This document shows positions 1 through 9,620 of a stretch of 20,264 nt of DNA, one piece after another (the first letter of the stretch is position 1; each line of letters starts with the position of its first letter). The translations under genes were made by a program, and so were the position numbers. The notes beneath the pieces are model-generated. The model was given only the letters and a program-made list of their open reading frames with translations. It searched no databases and was not told the DNA's origin. The DNA comes from Asterionellopsis glacialis (Eukaryota; Bacillariophyta; Plagiogrammaphyceae; Rhaphoneidales; Asterionellopsidaceae): NCBI GenBank assembly GCA_014885115.2, contig WKLE02000779.1, forward strand, positions 1-20,264, written 5' to 3'.

Positions 1-1804
1 ACCAGCACATCATTGTTTACGCCATCCTTTGTTGACAATAATAATATTGATTGTTGTTTTAATTTAAGCCCCTCCTATAACTAGTTGCTTATCTCCAAAA
101 AAGCCATCATTGTCAATAATTTAAAAAAAAAGAAATCTATTCAAAAATTGACAATAAAGTTTTCCCAAATCCACATTCCAAGCCCACCATTTGGTCTGCT
201 GCTTTTTGGTGTCTGCTCCACATAAAAAAAATCACAGTAGAGGGAGTGTACCCTTCTTCCTCTGCTACTATCATATTGAAAGTTGTTGCTCATTTGTTTG
301 TCATTCCTCTTGGCACCTTAAGAAGAACATCAAAATCAAACTCAATTTTGATTTTACACAAAAACAGTGAACACATGCTTTTTTTATGGGATCACAATAT
401 TCCAAAAAATAGGTCCTCTTTTACTTTTTATAGTTTTGGATGAGTATTTGCATGCTAAACCAGCAGATGATGACCCTTCTCAATATTTTTTGGAATGATT
501 CAAATTTATTTATGTTTTATTCTTCATTTTGATCATTGAAAAATTAAATTTTACTTGTTGTATGACTATTAGGGGCAGCCTCAGTGGGACTTCAAATTTC
601 AAATGCTTCTTGATATGTGTTTGCAATACTTTTAGCTTGTAGTCAATTTAATAGTAGAGTTTTAATTTTAGGAAAACAAGAATCGCACTCTCATCTCTTC
701 CCTTTCTTCCCACATACTACTACATTATAACACCTGTTGGGATTAGAGTATAGTCGAATCAATAGGTGATGATATATAGAATTATTCTATTTTATATTAT
801 TCCTTAGGCAGAAGCTCATTGAAATTGCTGGTAGAAGGATTAAAAATCTGAAAACCAGTTGAGATTATGATATTGGGTCGAGATAGAAACATGAAGATGC
901 TGGGGTCTCTTCCGTCACTTCACTGTTGTGACGTGTCCTGCACAGCTTCCAGTCACTGGTATTACGTACGTATGATACAATATGAAATTCTCAGTGCAGG
1001 TACACGTACTTAGGGTAGGTAGCTGTTTGTACAGCCTGATTCCAAGTGTGCTATTAATTATTATTTACTATGCTTGATATGATAGAGAGCAGATGATGAC
1101 GTCGAGGGGCTCGTTTACAACTCTGTTTACAGTAGGTTCCGAAGACACATGATGCGGTTGAGTTGTCATCTTTATTTCAATGCACGTACGAGTACAGGTA
1201 GGCCATGCCGGATTGCAGGTTCCTACTTACCTGGACTATCCAAGTGTACTAACGAGTTTTACAGAAAGAAATACCTGTACCGGGTATTGGTAGAAGCAGC
1301 AGGTCGGAACTACCTGTAATATATCTGGTACCTGGTACAGGTAGGTCCTACCTGATACCAGTACCTGGTATGTTCCCTATACAGTATTTACTTATGGGCT
1401 GCATGTATGCTGGAGGAACCTGCCAAAATCCACACCGAACACTTCTTTGAATTTACCACATGGTTCCTACATACGTAGGATCCTAGGGCTACCGTTTTTA
1501 TTTAAAAAAAAAATCATTACGTAGGAACAGGAAAAACTCCCCAAAAAAGGAAGAGGCAAGTAGCGAATTATTTCATTGTTCATCTTCTCTTTGAAAACCC
1601 AGAGTTGTCCTGTTTTGTGTTTGGCACTCTTGCATCAGCATAGACAAACGGTGCAGAGCAGTAATACACACGATCACGATCTATAAACGGGAAAGAACTT
1701 CTCTATTGATTGTACCAATAAGAAAAGATATTTGTGGAATACAATTGGTATTGTTTTATTTTCATCTTTCTCAAAAGAATACAAAAAATAACACGAAAAA
1801 AATA
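1..1804. other. Non-coding AT-rich region upstream of the first TLC-like gene
   Basis: No convincing gene is visible. The first 900 bases are AT-rich with many short A and T runs. The only sizeable ORF there (about 246-443) starts without ATG and resembles no family I can name. From about 960 to 1378 the sequence becomes rich in GTACC/ACCTGG words, described separately as a repeat cluster. The last 100 bases before the ATG at 1805 are A-rich and probably 5' UTR. A TGACGTC word lies near 1097, but a single copy cannot be called regulatory. Confidence 0.6.
960..1378. repeat. GTACCWGGTAC-type palindromic repeat cluster, upstream of TLC-like gene 1
   Basis: The cluster is densest between 1271 and 1371, with many words of the form TACCTG, CAGGTA and GGTACC. 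One exact GTACCTGGTAC lies at 1328-1338, and a near copy ending in T lies about 30 bases further on. Looser copies extend back to about 960. The same 11-mer recurs between 10891 and 12430 in this window, so it is a dispersed family, not a local microsatellite. The unit is an odd-length palindrome (central A/T), so orientation is undefined. Confidence 0.8.
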
Positions 1805-2876
1805 ATGGCACCAAGACAACGTTTATCCGAATCTCCACCATCATCGGAACACATCAATCACAATGGTTCACCTTCATCAACACCAATTGTTCTCAAGTCC
1901 GTAAAATCCTTCTGTAGAGTTAATACATTAGAAGACACTGAAGCAGATCTTGCAAGGGATAAACATGATCTTTTTAATGTTGTCGTATTGGTAAGAGTTA
2001 ATGACAGAAGATTCGCTTTAGAAACAACTGAGTGCACTGTGAATCACTACTTTCTAATGGCCTATTATTTCTCACCCACTCCTTCATTCCCCTTTCTTAC
2101 TTTCACTCTTGAACACGTCACAAAATTTTAACAGCCTATTCCTGTATTTTTGATGATGTTATGTTGGGATTATGGAAAGTTTTTCTCTTGGGATTATTCG
2201 GCTGCAGAATCTTGGACTGCCAAATATTTTATGGAAATGTGGGCGGTAGGTTTTTTATTGTCTCTAATTGCTATTTGTAAAAGAGTGAAATCTTAAGAAG
2301 CAAACACAAGGCTCAATGAAAACTCTCCCTGTTCTTTTTATTTTTTCATGTTTTATATAGGCAACCATGCTTTATTTTGTAGCAGATTTAATTTGGGTGA
2401 CACGGGTACCTATTTGTGTCAAAAGTCCACGTGTTATTCAGAAACATCATTTAGCTGCCTTGGTATACTTGTGGGGACCCATTCTTTGGCCACATCATAG
2501 TTGGTTTATGGGGGTAATTCTATCAGTGGAGGTGAATACATGGTTTTTAATTGCACGTAGAGTGTTGTACAAACGTCGAGAAACCATACCTCAATTGCTA
2601 ATGGACATGGTATCCGTTGGGTTTTATATGACTTGGATTCTAATCCGTATGATTATTTTTCCATTAATTTTGTATATCATGTTGGTACTTGCTCATGAAC
2701 GTATTACAACCACAAAATCATGGATGCATGGAGAACTACCCTTCATTCCGTTGCATGCGTTCTTTTGTCTGCTAAATTTGAAGTGGTCCCATGATTTGTT
2801 TAAACCAATCATTAAAAGATGGATTGACAAGAGCAAAAATCATAACGACAAACAAAGTATTTCAAAAGGTTTATAA
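1805..2876 (+). CDS. TLC-domain-like multipass membrane protein, copy 1 (three exons)
   Basis: I join exons 1805-1990, 2135-2245 and 2361-2876, all phase 0, giving 270 residues. The introns are 144 and 115 nt and run from gtaag to acag and from gtagg to atag. The joins are supported by alignment with the intron-free paralog at 9621-10634, which reads straight through both positions. Shared features are an ARD-HD-FN block before the first helix, KHH at residues 127-129, the block VEVNTWFLIARRV near 155-167, and the C-terminal SKGL. The paired His followed by a helix containing Glu and Phe-Leu resembles TLC (TRAM/LAG1/CLN8) proteins, which are endomembrane lipid-related proteins. That family call is inference, and no substrate can be named. 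An in-frame extension starting with TTG at 1706 is possible but lacks ATG; the ATG at 1805 fits the paralog better. Confidence 0.75.
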
Positions 2877-3640
2877 TAAACTGCGTTTTGAAGGCGGAGT
2901 TTATCTCTCTCTCATTGAGGGTAGAAATGAAATCCGGAAAACACCATGTAATATATTTTTCAGACTGATTAAAAAAAAACAAGAATATGTCTGGTTGTTG
3001 GGGGGTGCGAACATTATTAAAAAAAAAATATTATAATATTACCAATAGAGATAGTTTCTCGTTTCAAAAAGAAGATTTTATATAAATGATAAAGTTGCTA
3101 CAGGTAATTGAAGTTCTTCAAAAAGTACATTGGATGGAAACAATATTATATGATCCCATCCTTGATGCGATATCCTGAAACTTCAAAATGATTTCATAGA
3201 ATTTCAAAGAGAATAAAAATATATATATTATATGAGATATTGCTCTTTCTCTCTCGCTAGAATATACCATTTTTGAATTCAAAATGCCGAATAGTCCTTT
3301 TGATGCCCAAATTCTGTACATGGAGCGTTTGGCGTTGATTGTTGTGAACCTTAACCCTCGACGGTAAGACGATTTTGGAGGCAAAAATCCAATGCCCGAT
3401 ATCCGATATCGGAAGCAGACGCAGGGGGTGCCTCCGACCAAACCGCGCCTCTTTGATGCTTCCATCTGTTCTTGACAGTTCTCGCACTCACTTCCATTAC
3501 ACTTGTTCATCACAAAGTGACTTAGTTTGATATCGTTGATAATCCTTGGGGGGAACCTTTGATTTTCATATTCATTTAGATAGCTTTTCTAGGTCGGGGA
3601 ATCACTACGCATCTTTTAATAGAGCAACCAAGTAGCAGAC
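2877..3640. other. Intergenic region between TLC-like gene 1 and gamma-tubulin
   Basis: This stretch must hold the 3' UTR of the upstream gene and the promoter and 5' UTR of gamma-tubulin. It has several A-runs (2969-3030) and a somewhat GC-richer patch around 3400-3450. Overlapping minus-strand ORFs of up to 131 codons (3118-3513) have no recognisable domain and sit in the tubulin promoter, so I do not call them genes. No repeat or RNA gene is visible. Confidence 0.5.
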
Positions 3641-5074
3641 ATGCCTCGTGAAATCATCACGCTCCAAGTGGGACAATGTGGAAATCAAATCGGGGGAGAA
3701 TTTTGGAAACAACTTTGTTTAGAACATGGCATTGCGCCAGATGGGACACTGCAAAACCCAGAACCAGCCACAAAGAGCGAATCATGGCAAATGGGGGGAT
3801 TGGATGATCGTAAGGATGTTTTTTTCTATATGAGTGATGATGACAAGTACATCCCCAGAGCAATGTTGATTGATTTAGAACCACGTGTCGTCAACAAACT
3901 TGCCAAACAGGGGACTTACCGGAATCTATTTAACCCAGAAAATCTGTTCATTGCCAAGGATGGAGGAGGGGCGGGAAACAATTGGGCCAGTGGATTTCGT
4001 CAGGGAGAAGAACACGCCGAACAGGTTTTGGATATGATAGACCGAGAAAGTGATAATTCCGATTCTCTTGAAGGATTTGTCCTCACTCACTCCATTGCAG
4101 GTGGAACAGGCAGTGGAATGGGAAGTTACCTACTTGAAGCTCTTAATGATCACTTTCCCAAAAAGATAGTTCAAACTTATTCAGTCTTTCCCAACTGGGA
4201 CCAAAGTCAGTCAGATGTCGTTGTACAGCCATACAATTCAGTCCTCACACTCAAACGTCTTACCTTGAATGCAGATGCTGTTGTCGTACTCGACAACACC
4301 GCCCTGAATCGCATAGCAACAGACAAACTTAAGATCAACAACCCATCTGTGGACCATTTGAACAGTCTAGTAGCCACCATTATGGCTGCCAGTACTACTA
4401 CTTTAAGGTACCCAGGCTTCATGAACAATGACTTGATTGGTATTCTTGCTCAACTTATCCCAACGCCACGATGTCATTTCCTAATGTCTGGATACACACC
4501 ACTTGTCTTTGAAGATGCCCATGCTTCTGCGGGAATACGGAAAACTACAGTTTTGGATGTTATGAGACGATTGACTCAACCTAAAAATATCATGGTTTCT
4601 GCCAATACGCGAGATCAGGGTTGTTACATTTCTATGCTAAATATTCTTCAGGGTAACGACATTAATCCAAAGGATATACATAAAGCATTGCAACGAATAC
4701 GGGAACGTCACAACATACCGTTTATTCCTTGGGGGCCTGCTTCAATTCAAGTTGCATTGGCAAGAAAATCACCGTATGTCGAGTCACGACACAAAGTGAG
4801 CGGCTTTATGCTGGCGAATCATACAAGTATTGCAGAATTATTCGATAGACTTTTGGGGCAGTATGATCGAATTAGGAGTAGAAATGCATTTTTAGACAAC
4901 TATCGGAAGGAACCCATGTTTGAAGATTCGTTGGATGAATTCGATTATGCGAGAGCAACCGTTCAAAATCTGGTGGACGAATACAGAGCCTGTGAAAGAC
5001 CAGATTATGCAAGTTTTATCCCCGGAGGCCCTACAACAGCACCTCCAACTCCAACTACAGTCGGTACTTACTAA
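3641..5074 (+). CDS. TUBG: Gamma-tubulin
   Basis: This is an intron-free gene of 477 residues, close to the roughly 450-475 usual for gamma-tubulin. It opens with the classic [18 protein letters not shown] tubulin start. The GTP-binding glycine loop AGGTGSG is at about residues 153-159. The stretch [14 protein letters not shown] (about 70-83) and the WASGF motif (about 115-119) favour the gamma class over alpha or beta. The protein nucleates microtubules in the gamma-tubulin complex at spindle poles or microtubule centres. The tail is Pro/Thr-rich (near residues 463-477) and lacks the acidic ending of alpha and beta tubulins. The 3' end converges on the next gene, 137 bases away. Nothing looks broken. 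Confidence 0.98.
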   Translation: MPREIITLQVGQCGNQIGGEFWKQLCLEHGIAPDGTLQNPEPATKSESWQMGGLDDRKDVFFYMSDDDKYIPRAMLIDLEPRVVNKLAKQGTYRNLFNPENLFIAKDGGGAGNNWASGFRQGEEHAEQVLDMIDRESDNSDSLEGFVLTHSIAGGTGSGMGSYLLEALNDHFPKKIVQTYSVFPNWDQSQSDVVVQPYNSVLTLKRLTLNADAVVVLDNTALNRIATDKLKINNPSVDHLNSLVATIMAASTTTLRYPGFMNNDLIGILAQLIPTPRCHFLMSGYTPLVFEDAHASAGIRKTTVLDVMRRLTQPKNIMVSANTRDQGCYISMLNILQGNDINPKDIHKALQRIRERHNIPFIPWGPASIQVALARKSPYVESRHKVSGFMLANHTSIAELFDRLLGQYDRIRSRNAFLDNYRKEPMFEDSLDEFDYARATVQNLVDEYRACERPDYASFIPGGPTTAPPTPTTVGTY

Positions 5075-5211
5075 AACAAAGAATACTAAAACGTGGCTTC
5101 ACTATGAAGTATGACGGTTAATAAATAATCTACAAATATGAAAAATTATGCAAAAGCTCTTCTCTGCACTTCAACACAGTATGGTCTAACCCTTCCTAAC
5201 AAATTGACTTA

Positions 5212-6981
5212 TCAATAATTTCGAAACTTTGGCGTACACTGGCTGATACCAGCTTCAGATTGAAAAATCACAGATTCTTCATCGTTGGCACTTTCACCCA
5301 CAATTTGAATACCATCTATAAGGTCACTTGCTACGAGACCAGGAGGATTCGCTCCCATTGCGCGAGTTTCGATAAGTTTAGGTCTGTTTTCAAGACTCAG
5401 ATTAGCAATAACTTCTCTGATAACCATTTGCTGGATTTCGCTATTACGACCATCAATAGCTTGACTACTATGTGCTGATCCAGAATTACTTTCAGTGCAG
5501 GCATGCTGCGGCTCGTGTTCACTTAGATCTCCTTCATTGACAACCATTAATGTATTAACATTATTTACAGCGTTCTTCCATCTTTGTACTAAGTGATTCG
5601 GTAACTTCCTCGGTTTCCCTCGTTGAAGACCAGGCGGTGGTACTACTCGAGTATTGTCCTCAGAGAATAATTGTGGATCAGGCAGTGGTATTGCTTGTGT
5701 ATGGTCCTCAGAGAATGATTGCATGATCTTCAAGGTCTCTTTCACGTACTGCTTTCCAAGTGTCTCATCAAGTTCGTCATCACAATTTTCAGCCTCTTTC
5801 TCAACGTGGGAAGTAAATGTTGATGAGTTTCCTTTAGTGCTTGTCGTTCTTGAGCTATCTGACCATGTAGTGTATGTAGTGTGCGTTGTATGGGACTCGA
5901 CTGATCGTGTCCTACTACATAAGGTATTGTTGTCAGAGTCGTCTTCCGGTATCTCGAACTTCACTCTTGAGCCTCTTGAGCTGAAAGATTTTGGTTTGTC
6001 CAAGGAGCTCTCCCTTAATATCGATCGTCCGGGAGACCTGGGTGGAGTCGTATTGCTCACCATAGCTTCGACAAGATCTGTCAACCGTCTAGCTTCTGCA
6101 GCATACAAAAATGCTTTTTTCGCCGCCCTCCTACTTTCGATAGGCCAAGTTTTCATGAATGGGTCAGAAGTAATTGTCTTCAAAATAGAAGGATCAATAG
6201 AATTAAGCAAACGAATTGATCTCTCCCGGTATTTTGTAGCACTTTCTTGCATCTCCCCTAAACCATCATCACGTAGAACATTTTCAATAGTTTCCCTACA
6301 GATCTTGGATCGACCACGTGGAAGAGAAATGGGAGTTGTGGAATTCTTGTCCAGATCCTGGAGAATGTTTTTTGTATCAGAGTCAATGTGCTTGGATGAA
6401 GATGCTTTTTCCGACTTTTTAAGTCTGTTCAATAGTTTCCCTTGCTTTTTCGCTGCATCGGTGGACTTTTTGGACGATTTACGTGTGGGAGACCGACTCT
6501 GTTCATTCTTGAGCTTTTTTGGCTTCTTTACTGATTCTGTTTTTCGGGATCTCCGGCTTGCGGACATCGACCTCCAGCTGGCTGACAAAGATCGTCGACT
6601 TTCTGACAAAGATCGTCGACTTGCTGACATAGATCTTCTATTTTCCTGTTTAGATGAACTAAGATTTTTTTTTCGCTTTTCTGGCTGATCCTGCTGAGTT
6701 TTTGATCGTGATGCATTGAACAGCCGAAACCGCTTAACTGAAGATTCTGTGCTTATCAGTTCTGCCTTCTGCACTATCTCTTTTTCAGGTTCATCGATTG
6801 GTGAATGGCGAATAACAGCATATGTAGGAGCTTCATCAAATCTCTCGGCAGCTAGTAGATAATTAAGTTCTCCAACTGCGGTATTTGCCTCCACCATTTC
6901 AATTTCATCGTCCCCGCATTTCTCACTGTCACATCTTGTCAAGGTATGCGAATGAGGCCAGGTTGACCCGATGGCGGCCAT
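5212..6981 (-). CDS. Hypothetical protein with Ser/Arg heptad repeats
   Basis: This is a 589-residue intron-free ORF starting with ATG at 6981; I do not recognise the family. Residues 20-80 are acidic. Residues 85-200 are strongly basic and Ser-rich and contain about four copies of a seven-residue unit RRS(M/L)S(A/E)S at about 115-145. Several Lys clusters follow and look like nuclear localisation signals. A probably folded, helical part lies around residues 225-310, between the basic region and a second Ser/Thr-rich stretch. Near residues 420-450 a 16-residue unit beginning SED is duplicated. No membrane segment or signal peptide is visible. The Arg-Ser repeats recall splicing or chromatin proteins, but no RNA-binding domain is visible, so function is open. 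It shares an 842-base divergent promoter region with IPI3. Confidence 0.8.
   Translation of the reverse strand: MAAIGSTWPHSHTLTRCDSEKCGDDEIEMVEANTAVGELNYLLAAERFDEAPTYAVIRHSPIDEPEKEIVQKAELISTESSVKRFRLFNASRSKTQQDQPEKRKKNLSSSKQENRRSMSASRRSLSESRRSLSASWRSMSASRRSRKTESVKKPKKLKNEQSRSPTRKSSKKSTDAAKKQGKLLNRLKKSEKASSSKHIDSDTKNILQDLDKNSTTPISLPRGRSKICRETIENVLRDDGLGEMQESATKYRERSIRLLNSIDPSILKTITSDPFMKTWPIESRRAAKKAFLYAAEARRLTDLVEAMVSNTTPPRSPGRSILRESSLDKPKSFSSRGSRVKFEIPEDDSDNNTLCSRTRSVESHTTHTTYTTWSDSSRTTSTKGNSSTFTSHVEKEAENCDDELDETLGKQYVKETLKIMQSFSEDHTQAIPLPDPQLFSEDNTRVVPPPGLQRGKPRKLPNHLVQRWKNAVNNVNTLMVVNEGDLSEHEPQHACTESNSGSAHSSQAIDGRNSEIQQMVIREVIANLSLENRPKLIETRAMGANPPGLVASDLIDGIQIVGESANDEESVIFQSEAGISQCTPKFRNY
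5642..5720. repeat. 48-nt imperfect direct duplication inside the Ser/Arg-repeat gene
   Basis: The word GTCCTCAGAGAAT occurs at 5656 and again at 5704, exactly 48 bases (16 codons) apart, with similar flanks. In the protein this gives two versions of a unit beginning SED and ending in a Pro-rich stretch. The frame is kept, so this is an in-frame coding duplication. Confidence 0.75.
6547..6639. repeat. 21-nt coding tandem repeat (Ser/Arg heptads)
   Basis: About four units of 21 bases encode RRS(M/L)S(A/E)S on the minus strand. On the plus strand the most similar neighbours share the word CTGACAAAGATCGTCGACT. The last unit has Trp in place of the first Arg. Such tracts commonly vary in copy number between alleles. 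Confidence 0.8.
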
Positions 6982-7823
6982 GGTTGACTACGTTTTCTCC
7001 TTTTTATCTATCCTGCTGAAGATGTGATGCGCAACAATAACTCCACGGGAGTCCTACCCTCAATTTTTCAGATATTTTGTGTGATATTTTGCATGTGTTT
7101 TGTTTAACAGAGATTTCCGCTGGAAATTTCATACAAATGGCCAATGATCTGTTGTACGTCTGTTCATAGTACATACTTAACGATGGGGGAAAAAGATACA
7201 AGAATAAATTTTTTACTTTATCAATATCGTTAAAAAAGCGTTTTCAGTCCCATTTCTGTCAATATGTGCATACATACTACGGCATTATTTTATATCAGAA
7301 AAAAATAATAATGATTATTTTTAATAATTTAAAAATGTCCATAATACCAGAATTATTCTAGTACTCTACAATATTGTCTTTGTAGCTACCTCCCAATCAT
7401 TGCCTTAGTACGATTGAAATTTTAAAATAATGTTGTTCAGTCACAGAGTCAGCGTTGTTTGTTAATTACCTGGATAGACTTTGCTTGCTATGCATCCTCG
7501 TCCCGTGCGTATCATTGTATGGGTGGCTACCAATAATCAATACAGTTCACTAAATACGTCTGTTTTCGTCAGTGGGAGCTGAGTGCCAGGATGAATGCCT
7601 CTCCTCTCTCCTCTGACCTCCGGCCGGAGCACCGGCCCTTGTCCATCCCCGGATCAGTGGTGCCACAGAGTTTAGTTTTTTTCGAAAAATATCTGTTTTT
7701 CGGTGTTCTATTTTCTTATCCTCGCCGAAAGCTTTTGAGGACAACGATCATCATTCAAAGACGCCCGGACAATAATTTGATTGTGTTCTACTTTTTCGGC
7801 AAATTGAACACTTCTATTGAAAA
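6982..7823. other. Divergent promoter region between the Ser/Arg-repeat gene and IPI3
   Basis: Two genes point away from each other across 842 bases, so both promoters should lie here. The middle (about 7200-7450) is very AT-rich. A GC-rich inverted repeat built on GGCCGG/CCGGCC lies near 7621-7637. An ORF at 7591-7887 overlaps the IPI3 start in another frame and has no recognisable content. I see no RNA gene and only weak matches to the GTACC repeat. Confidence 0.5.
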
Positions 7824-9491
7824 ATGGAGAATCTATCAAAAAATTTTACAATCTGCGTCTCAACAACAAAGCCCTCTCAGTCGGTAACTCCTGGAGGTGG
7901 TGGCGGATCAATTACCTTGATTTGTCCGTACACAGGTTCTGTCCTTTCCACTCTTCGAACAGCAGGAACCGAAAATTCAAGTAAATCTTTGTTAGGAATA
8001 TCATCACTTTCATCATTTCCAACGTCGTTCTCAAGTCAAAACGATGGTATGCTTATGGCATATGGCGGAAGCAGCAGAAAGGACGACACATACGGAATGC
8101 TTCTTTCACTTCGGAAAGCACCATTATCACCCTTACTACACTGGAAATGCCGTCTACCAGAGCCAAAATTCACTGCCGGCATTTCTATTTCTCCATGCGG
8201 TCATTATATTGTTGGGGGGGGTTCTTCCGGAACATGCTATGTTTGGAGCGCGTTAGGTGGCAAACTAATTCGTACTGTGAAAGCTCATTATCGGTCTGTG
8301 ACGAAGTTAGCATGGAGTGATTGTGGTGCATATTTGCTGACAGGTGGAGCTGATGGCATGATTCATACCTTTTCACTGCTTGATCTCGTTGATATGGGAA
8401 CCTCTGATGGACAAACCGTTGCTCCAATCCGAAGTTGGTCCTTCCATGACCTCGGCATTACCGCTCTAATTTCTATGCCGGGGGGACGAATGGCCTCTGC
8501 AGCTGACGATCAAAGGATCACAGTGTTTGAAATATTTTCAGGTTCTGTTTTGGCAACCCTTCAGATGAGGCATGCATGCAGCTGCCTTGCTTTTGATGAT
8601 CATAAAATATACGCAGGAGCTGTTCAGGGCAGTATTTATATAATTGATCTAGATGTAAAAGCCATGCAACAGACAGCCCAATTAGGAGTCAGCATAATTT
8701 TACAACGGCCCATCGACCAGACCAACGAAGACCGGGTGTTTGGTCCGGAGTATGAATACGATGTAAAAAAAGAGCTGCATGGTCATAGCAAGGCGATAAC
8801 GAGCATGGCAGTCTTTAGTGACGAAGGTTCAGTAATGCTTGTTAGCGGCGACGAAGGAGGGGCTATTCGAGTATGGGACGAAGAATCACGAGTTTGTGTA
8901 CGCATAATTGAACCCTGGGCACATGGTGTTCAGACTACATCCACTTCGACTGAGAGTGACAAGAACTCCAATAGCATTCGACCAGTAACAGGCATCGTTG
9001 TTTTTCCACGAGTAGAGGACCAGGACGAACAACAGTCTTCTTTGGGCTCGTTCACTGGCAGCAGTGCAAGTAGTAAGGACACCAAAACTCAGGGTAGTAT
9101 CATAGCAAAAATCACACCGCTTCAAAAGTTTGCAGGTAGCCTTGTCTCGACAGAGAATGGAGATAATACCCTCAAGTTTACGCCGGTTCCGTTAATGAAG
9201 CAAAAGAACTGTGGCTCTTCGCTTTTATACTGGGACGTGTCCTCAAGTGATGGTTTTGAGACAAAGGATACGGACTGTGGCACGCAAGTGTCGCAAGACG
9301 ATTTTAGAGACACACAAGATGGAATAGACGCTGTCAACAATATGGTAGATGCTAAAGCGGAACAAGGAACTGAAGTCGAGGATCAAAAGCAAGAGATACT
9401 CCGATTACGGAAGGAGCTTGATGAGGCAAGGACAACTATTGAGAGATGGGAAAAGGTGAACAACAAACTGATGAAAAAAATAAAGCGGTAG
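7824..9491 (+). CDS. IPI3: Ipi3/WDR18-like WD40 protein, ribosome biogenesis
   Basis: This intron-free ORF of 555 residues starts with ATG at 7824. WD40 repeats are visible: a Trp at about 141 closes one blade, and KAHYRSVTKLAW (about 153-164) followed by LLTGGADGMIHTFSL (about 171-185) makes the next. Others end near 235 (ITVFEI) and 274 (IYIIDL), and LHGHSKAITSMAV (about 318-330) leads to IRVWD at about 348-352. AHYxxVTxLxxSxxGxxLxTGGxDGxIHxxSL is the hallmark of Ipi3/WDR18. Residues 516-555 form a predicted coiled coil, as in WDR18. In yeast and animals this protein works with Rix1/PELP1 and Ipi1/TEX10 in late pre-60S maturation and ITS2 removal. The Ser/Thr-rich stretch at about 372-425 interrupts the last blades and is probably a disordered insertion. 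It converges on the TLC-like paralog, 129 bases downstream. Confidence 0.88.
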   Translation: MENLSKNFTICVSTTKPSQSVTPGGGGGSITLICPYTGSVLSTLRTAGTENSSKSLLGISSLSSFPTSFSSQNDGMLMAYGGSSRKDDTYGMLLSLRKAPLSPLLHWKCRLPEPKFTAGISISPCGHYIVGGGSSGTCYVWSALGGKLIRTVKAHYRSVTKLAWSDCGAYLLTGGADGMIHTFSLLDLVDMGTSDGQTVAPIRSWSFHDLGITALISMPGGRMASAADDQRITVFEIFSGSVLATLQMRHACSCLAFDDHKIYAGAVQGSIYIIDLDVKAMQQTAQLGVSIILQRPIDQTNEDRVFGPEYEYDVKKELHGHSKAITSMAVFSDEGSVMLVSGDEGGAIRVWDEESRVCVRIIEPWAHGVQTTSTSTESDKNSNSIRPVTGIVVFPRVEDQDEQQSSLGSFTGSSASSKDTKTQGSIIAKITPLQKFAGSLVSTENGDNTLKFTPVPLMKQKNCGSSLLYWDVSSSDGFETKDTDCGTQVSQDDFRDTQDGIDAVNNMVDAKAEQGTEVEDQKQEILRLRKELDEARTTIERWEKVNNKLMKKIKR

Positions 9492-9620
9492 AAAGTAATT
9501 ATGTTCATTTATAGATATGGATTAGTTATGTCAACAAATTGCAAAAGTAAAATTCCATAGTCCGAATAATACTGCATCCATCGATTGTATTGCATTTCAG
9601 TATTTGTTATGATGCTGATT

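Noticed and set aside
246..620. Possible degraded transposase fragment (a GTLRRTS-like stretch followed by acidic and Asp-rich codons across a stop)
   Set aside because: The similarity is only a few residues, there is no DDE triad, no terminal inverted repeats are visible, and the frame is broken by stops.
735..860. TGTTGGGATTAG at 735 resembles the start of a Copia-type LTR
   Set aside because: I found no matching CA end, primer-binding site, second LTR or target duplication; a single 12-base match is weak.
1094..1104. TGACGTC, similar to bZIP/aureochrome and CO2-responsive sites
   Set aside because: A single short site about 700 bases from the next start codon is expected by chance at this length.
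3118..3513. 131-codon minus-strand ORF upstream of gamma-tubulin
   Set aside because: No domain, biased composition, a second ORF in another frame over the same bases, and a position in the tubulin promoter.
5654..6688. 344-codon plus-strand ORF opposite the Ser/Arg-repeat gene
   Set aside because: It is the antisense shadow of a Ser/Arg-rich gene, where stop codons are rare on the other strand, and its protein is low-complexity Ser/Phe/Leu.
7591..7887. 98-codon plus-strand ORF overlapping the IPI3 start
   Set aside because: Different frame from IPI3, no recognisable content, and the IPI3 ATG at 7824 already gives a complete protein.
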